From contig JAIYAG010000411.1 in assembly GCA_027489195.1 (NCBI GenBank), positions 1 to 7,543 on the forward strand: 7,543 nucleotides of DNA, read 5' to 3'. Source of the stretch: Burkholderiales bacterium (GTDB taxonomy: Bacteria > Pseudomonadota > Gammaproteobacteria > Burkholderiales > Burkholderiaceae_E). This document shows, piece after piece, positions 5,923-7,543 of this stretch (the stretch's first letter is position 1; each line of letters begins with the position of its first letter). The position numbers were made by a program, and so were the translations under genes. The notes under the pieces are model-generated. The model was not told the DNA's origin. It ran no database searches and was given only the letters and a program-made list of their open reading frames with translations.

Positions 5923-6876
5923 TCAGATCTGCCGCAGCCAGACCTCGCCGATGCCGTGATCGAGGCGCTTGCGCAGCACGACGTTGGCGCGCTCGCGGGA
6001 CGGCAGGATGTTCTCGCGAAGGTTCACCAGGTTGATGTCGCGCCAGATGCCCAGGGCGACCACGCGCGCCGCGTCGGCGTCGAGGTCCTTGTAGTGGTGG
6101 AAGTACGACGTCGGGTTCTGGAAGACCGTGCGCTGCAGCTTCAAGAAGCGGCGCACGTACCACTCCTGGATGTCGTCGTCCTCGGCGTCGAGGTACAGCG
6201 AGAAGTCGAAGAAGTCCGACACGATGATCGACGGCGAGCGCCCGCCCTCGACCGTGCCGGTCTGCAGCACGTTCAGGCCCTCGAAGATCAGGATGTCCGG
6301 ACTCGCGACCACCGCGCGCTCGCCGGGGACGATGTCGTAGCCCTGGTGGGAGTAGACCGGTGCCTCGACCTCGGCCTTGCCGGCCTTCACGTCGGCGAGG
6401 AACTCGATCATCCGGCGCCGGTCGTAGCTCTCGGGGAAGCCCTTGCGGCCCATCAGCCCGCGCTCGAGCAGCGTCGCGTTCGGATAGAGGAAGCCGTCGG
6501 TGGTCACCAGCGCCACCGACGGATGGTCCGGCCAGCGCGCGAGCACGGCCTGCAGCGTCCGCGCGAAGGTGCTCTTGCCGACCGCGACGCTGCCGGCGAT
6601 GCCGATCACGTAGGGGCGGCGCCCGACCGTGCGCCCGAGGAACTCGTCCTTGACGCCCGACAGCGCGCGCGCCGACCGGAAGTGCAGGTTCAGCAGCCGC
6701 GACAGCGGCAGGTAGATCTGCACGACGTCGTCGATCGAGACCTGCTCGAGCACGCCGCGCAGCGAGGCCAGGTCGGTCTGGGACAGCGTGAGCGGCGTGC
6801 TCGCACGCAGCGCGGCCCACTCGTCGCGGCCGAACACCTCGTACGCGGAGAACTCCGTTCCGGTGTCCAGGTTCAT
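5923..6876 (-). CDS. coaA: Type I pantothenate kinase (CoaA)
   Basis: A 317-residue P-loop kinase that phosphorylates pantothenate (vitamin B5) with ATP, the first committed and usually rate-setting step of coenzyme A synthesis, in the cytosol. It aligns without gaps, residue number for residue number, with E. coli CoaA (316 residues) over most of its length. The shared residues are the Walker A loop GSVAVGKST (95-103) with K101, R106, catalytic D127 in TTDGF, H177 in VYSHQGYD, Y240, R243, F244, F252, F259 and N282. A notable difference is Leu at 247, where E. coli has Phe247, a residue tied to CoA feedback inhibition. ATG 6876 gives the E. coli-like N-terminus (FxRxxWAALR). No Shine-Dalgarno site precedes it, and a TAAGCT hexamer ends only eight bases upstream. 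It converges on the serine hydrolase and is divergent from the SPOR gene. Confidence 0.96.
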   Translation of the reverse strand: MNLDTGTEFSAYEVFGRDEWAALRASTPLTLSQTDLASLRGVLEQVSIDDVVQIYLPLSRLLNLHFRSARALSGVKDEFLGRTVGRRPYVIGIAGSVAVGKSTFARTLQAVLARWPDHPSVALVTTDGFLYPNATLLERGLMGRKGFPESYDRRRMIEFLADVKAGKAEVEAPVYSHQGYDIVPGERAVVASPDILIFEGLNVLQTGTVEGGRSPSIIVSDFFDFSLYLDAEDDDIQEWYVRRFLKLQRTVFQNPTSYFHHYKDLDADAARVVALGIWRDINLVNLRENILPSRERANVVLRKRLDHGIGEVWLRQI

Positions 6877-6900
6877 GGCGCGCAAGCTTACCCCACCGGT

Positions 6901-6937
6901 GTCGCGGCGGCGCCTCGCGACGCGACGAGGGGTCGCG
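6901..6937. repeat. Cluster of GTCGCG / CGCGAC hexamers in the coaA-SPOR gene spacer
   Basis: Four copies of one hexamer, in both orientations, fall within 37 bases: GTCGCG at 6901-6906, CGCGAC at 6916-6921, CGCGAC at 6921-6926 and GTCGCG at 6932-6937. The last two form an inverted repeat with a five-base spacer. The cluster lies between the two divergent start codons and overlaps the candidate -35 of the SPOR gene. It could be an operator or merely biased composition; I recognise no known regulator's site. Confidence 0.4.
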
Positions 6938-6949
6938 CTGGCGTACACT
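6922..6949 (+). promoter_or_regulatory. Candidate promoter for the SPOR-domain gene
   Basis: TACACT at 6944-6949 matches four of six bases of the -10 consensus. GCGACG at 6922-6927, 16 bases upstream, matches the central GAC of TTGACA. Transcription would start near 6956, giving a leader of about 85 bases before the ATG at 7043. I found no riboswitch-like fold or short reading frame in that leader. The -35 is weak, and it overlaps the GTCGCG repeat cluster. Confidence 0.33.
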
Positions 6950-7042
6950 CGGGCGGTCGCCGCGCCTGCCTGCCGAGCCCGGCCGACCTCCTCGCCGCCG
7001 CGCGTCCCGTCGCGCCCGATCGCGCCCGCTGCGCACTCCGAC

Positions 7043-7543
7043 ATGAAGCTCCTCCTCAGCCTGCTGGTCGTCGCGAACGTGCTGCTGTTCGGCTGGTTCC
7101 GCGGCTGGATGGCGCCCTTCGGCGGTGACGGCCGCGATCCGGCCCGCTTCGAGCGCCAGGTCGAGCCGGAGCGGCTGAGGATCGTCCCGGGGCCGCGCGC
7201 CGGTCCGGGCCCGACGGGCGGTGATGCCCGCACCGGGGCCGCGGAGGCGGCTGCGCCCGCGGGCGCGCCAGGCGTCGCCTCGGCCCCCGCGGCGCCGCCC
7301 CTGCCCCCCCTGCCCCCGCCGCCGTCGCCGGCCGCGCTCGGCGTGGTGCTCAGGGCCGCCGGCTGCGCCGAGATCGGTCCGATGAGCGAGCAGGACGCGG
7401 TCCGCGTGCAGGTCATGCTCGATGCGGTCGTCCAGGACCTGGTCGTCACCACGCAGCGCGCCGAGGACATCACCTCGTGGTGGGTCTACGTGGCGCCGTC
7501 CTCGGGCGACATCGCCAAGCGCGTCGCCGACCTGCGCGACCGC
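7043..7543 (+). CDS. SPOR-domain-like cell-envelope protein, N-terminal part (runs off right edge)
   Basis: The frame is open from ATG 7043 through the window edge, giving 167 residues with no stop. Residues 1-19 form a hydrophobic segment (LLLSLLVVANVLLFGWF), probably a signal anchor in the inner membrane. A charged segment (about 29-48, ending ERLRIVPGP) follows, then an Ala/Gly/Pro-rich linker with a proline run at about 84-95. Next comes a small conserved-looking part starting at GCAEIGPMSEQDA (107-119). The last visible residues, TSWWVYVAPSSGDIAKRVADLR, look like the first strand and helix of a SPOR peptidoglycan-binding domain. This architecture matches the SPOR-domain proteins that commonly follow birA-coaX in Burkholderiales; that comparison is from memory. 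Such proteins bind denuded glycan strands, often at the division site. No Shine-Dalgarno site precedes the start. Confidence 0.72.
   Translation, partial: MKLLLSLLVVANVLLFGWFRGWMAPFGGDGRDPARFERQVEPERLRIVPGPRAGPGPTGGDARTGAAEAAAPAGAPGVASAPAAPPLPPLPPPPSPAALGVVLRAAGCAEIGPMSEQDAVRVQVMLDAVVQDLVVTTQRAEDITSWWVYVAPSSGDIAKRVADLRDR

Noticed and set aside
6877..6890. TAAGCT as a -10 giving a leaderless coaA mRNA
   Set aside because: TAAGCT at 6890-6885 (minus) matches only three of six consensus bases and has no -35 partner at the right distance, so it is not listed as a promoter.
6877..7042. Riboswitch or small RNA in the coaA-SPOR spacer
   Set aside because: No recognisable riboswitch core or terminator-like fold is visible, only short GC-rich inverted repeats.

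Overview
The window is very GC-rich and densely coded, with seven complete or nearly complete bacterial genes and one more cut off by the left edge. Codon use, the SPOR-domain protein at the right edge, the AlkK-type acyl-CoA ligase and scarce Shine-Dalgarno sites together suggest a betaproteobacterium, probably Burkholderiales. This is inference from gene content, since no rRNA or other marker gene is present.

Layout, left to right. (1) Bases 2-346, minus: N-terminal 115 residues of a multi-pass membrane protein of unknown function. (2) A 122-base gap holding a fair sigma70-like promoter for (3) a stand-alone fold-type I aminotransferase of the LysN/kynurenine aminotransferase II type (469-1683, plus). 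It is followed 50 bases later by (4) an RNA 2',3'-cyclic phosphodiesterase (ThpR/LigT, 1734-2375, plus). (5) Converging on it, with the two stop regions overlapping by 8 bases, is a fatty acyl-CoA ligase of the AlkK type (2368-3990, minus). (6) After a 93-base divergent spacer come a histidine-phosphatase superfamily protein (4084-4704, plus) and, probably in the same transcript, (7) a membrane-anchored or exported serine hydrolase resembling 6-aminohexanoate-dimer hydrolase (4743-5894, plus). (8) Converging on that, with a small hairpin between, is a type I pantothenate kinase, CoaA (5923-6876, minus). (9) A 166-base divergent spacer with clustered GTCGCG repeats leads to (10) a SPOR-domain-like cell-envelope protein (7043 to the right edge, plus).

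The genes do not form one pathway. Two touch coenzyme A metabolism: CoaA makes 4'-phosphopantothenate, the first committed step of CoA synthesis, and the acyl-CoA ligase consumes CoA. They are not co-transcribed. The others are a general aminotransferase, an RNA-end-processing enzyme, a phosphatase, an amidase/esterase-like hydrolase and an envelope protein.

I see no mobile element, CRISPR array, RNA gene, defence cassette or obviously new multi-gene system. The points most worth a second look are the type I pantothenate kinase in a neighbourhood where betaproteobacteria usually carry the unrelated type III enzyme (coaX), its Leu at the position equivalent to feedback residue Phe247, and the repeat cluster between coaA and the SPOR gene.
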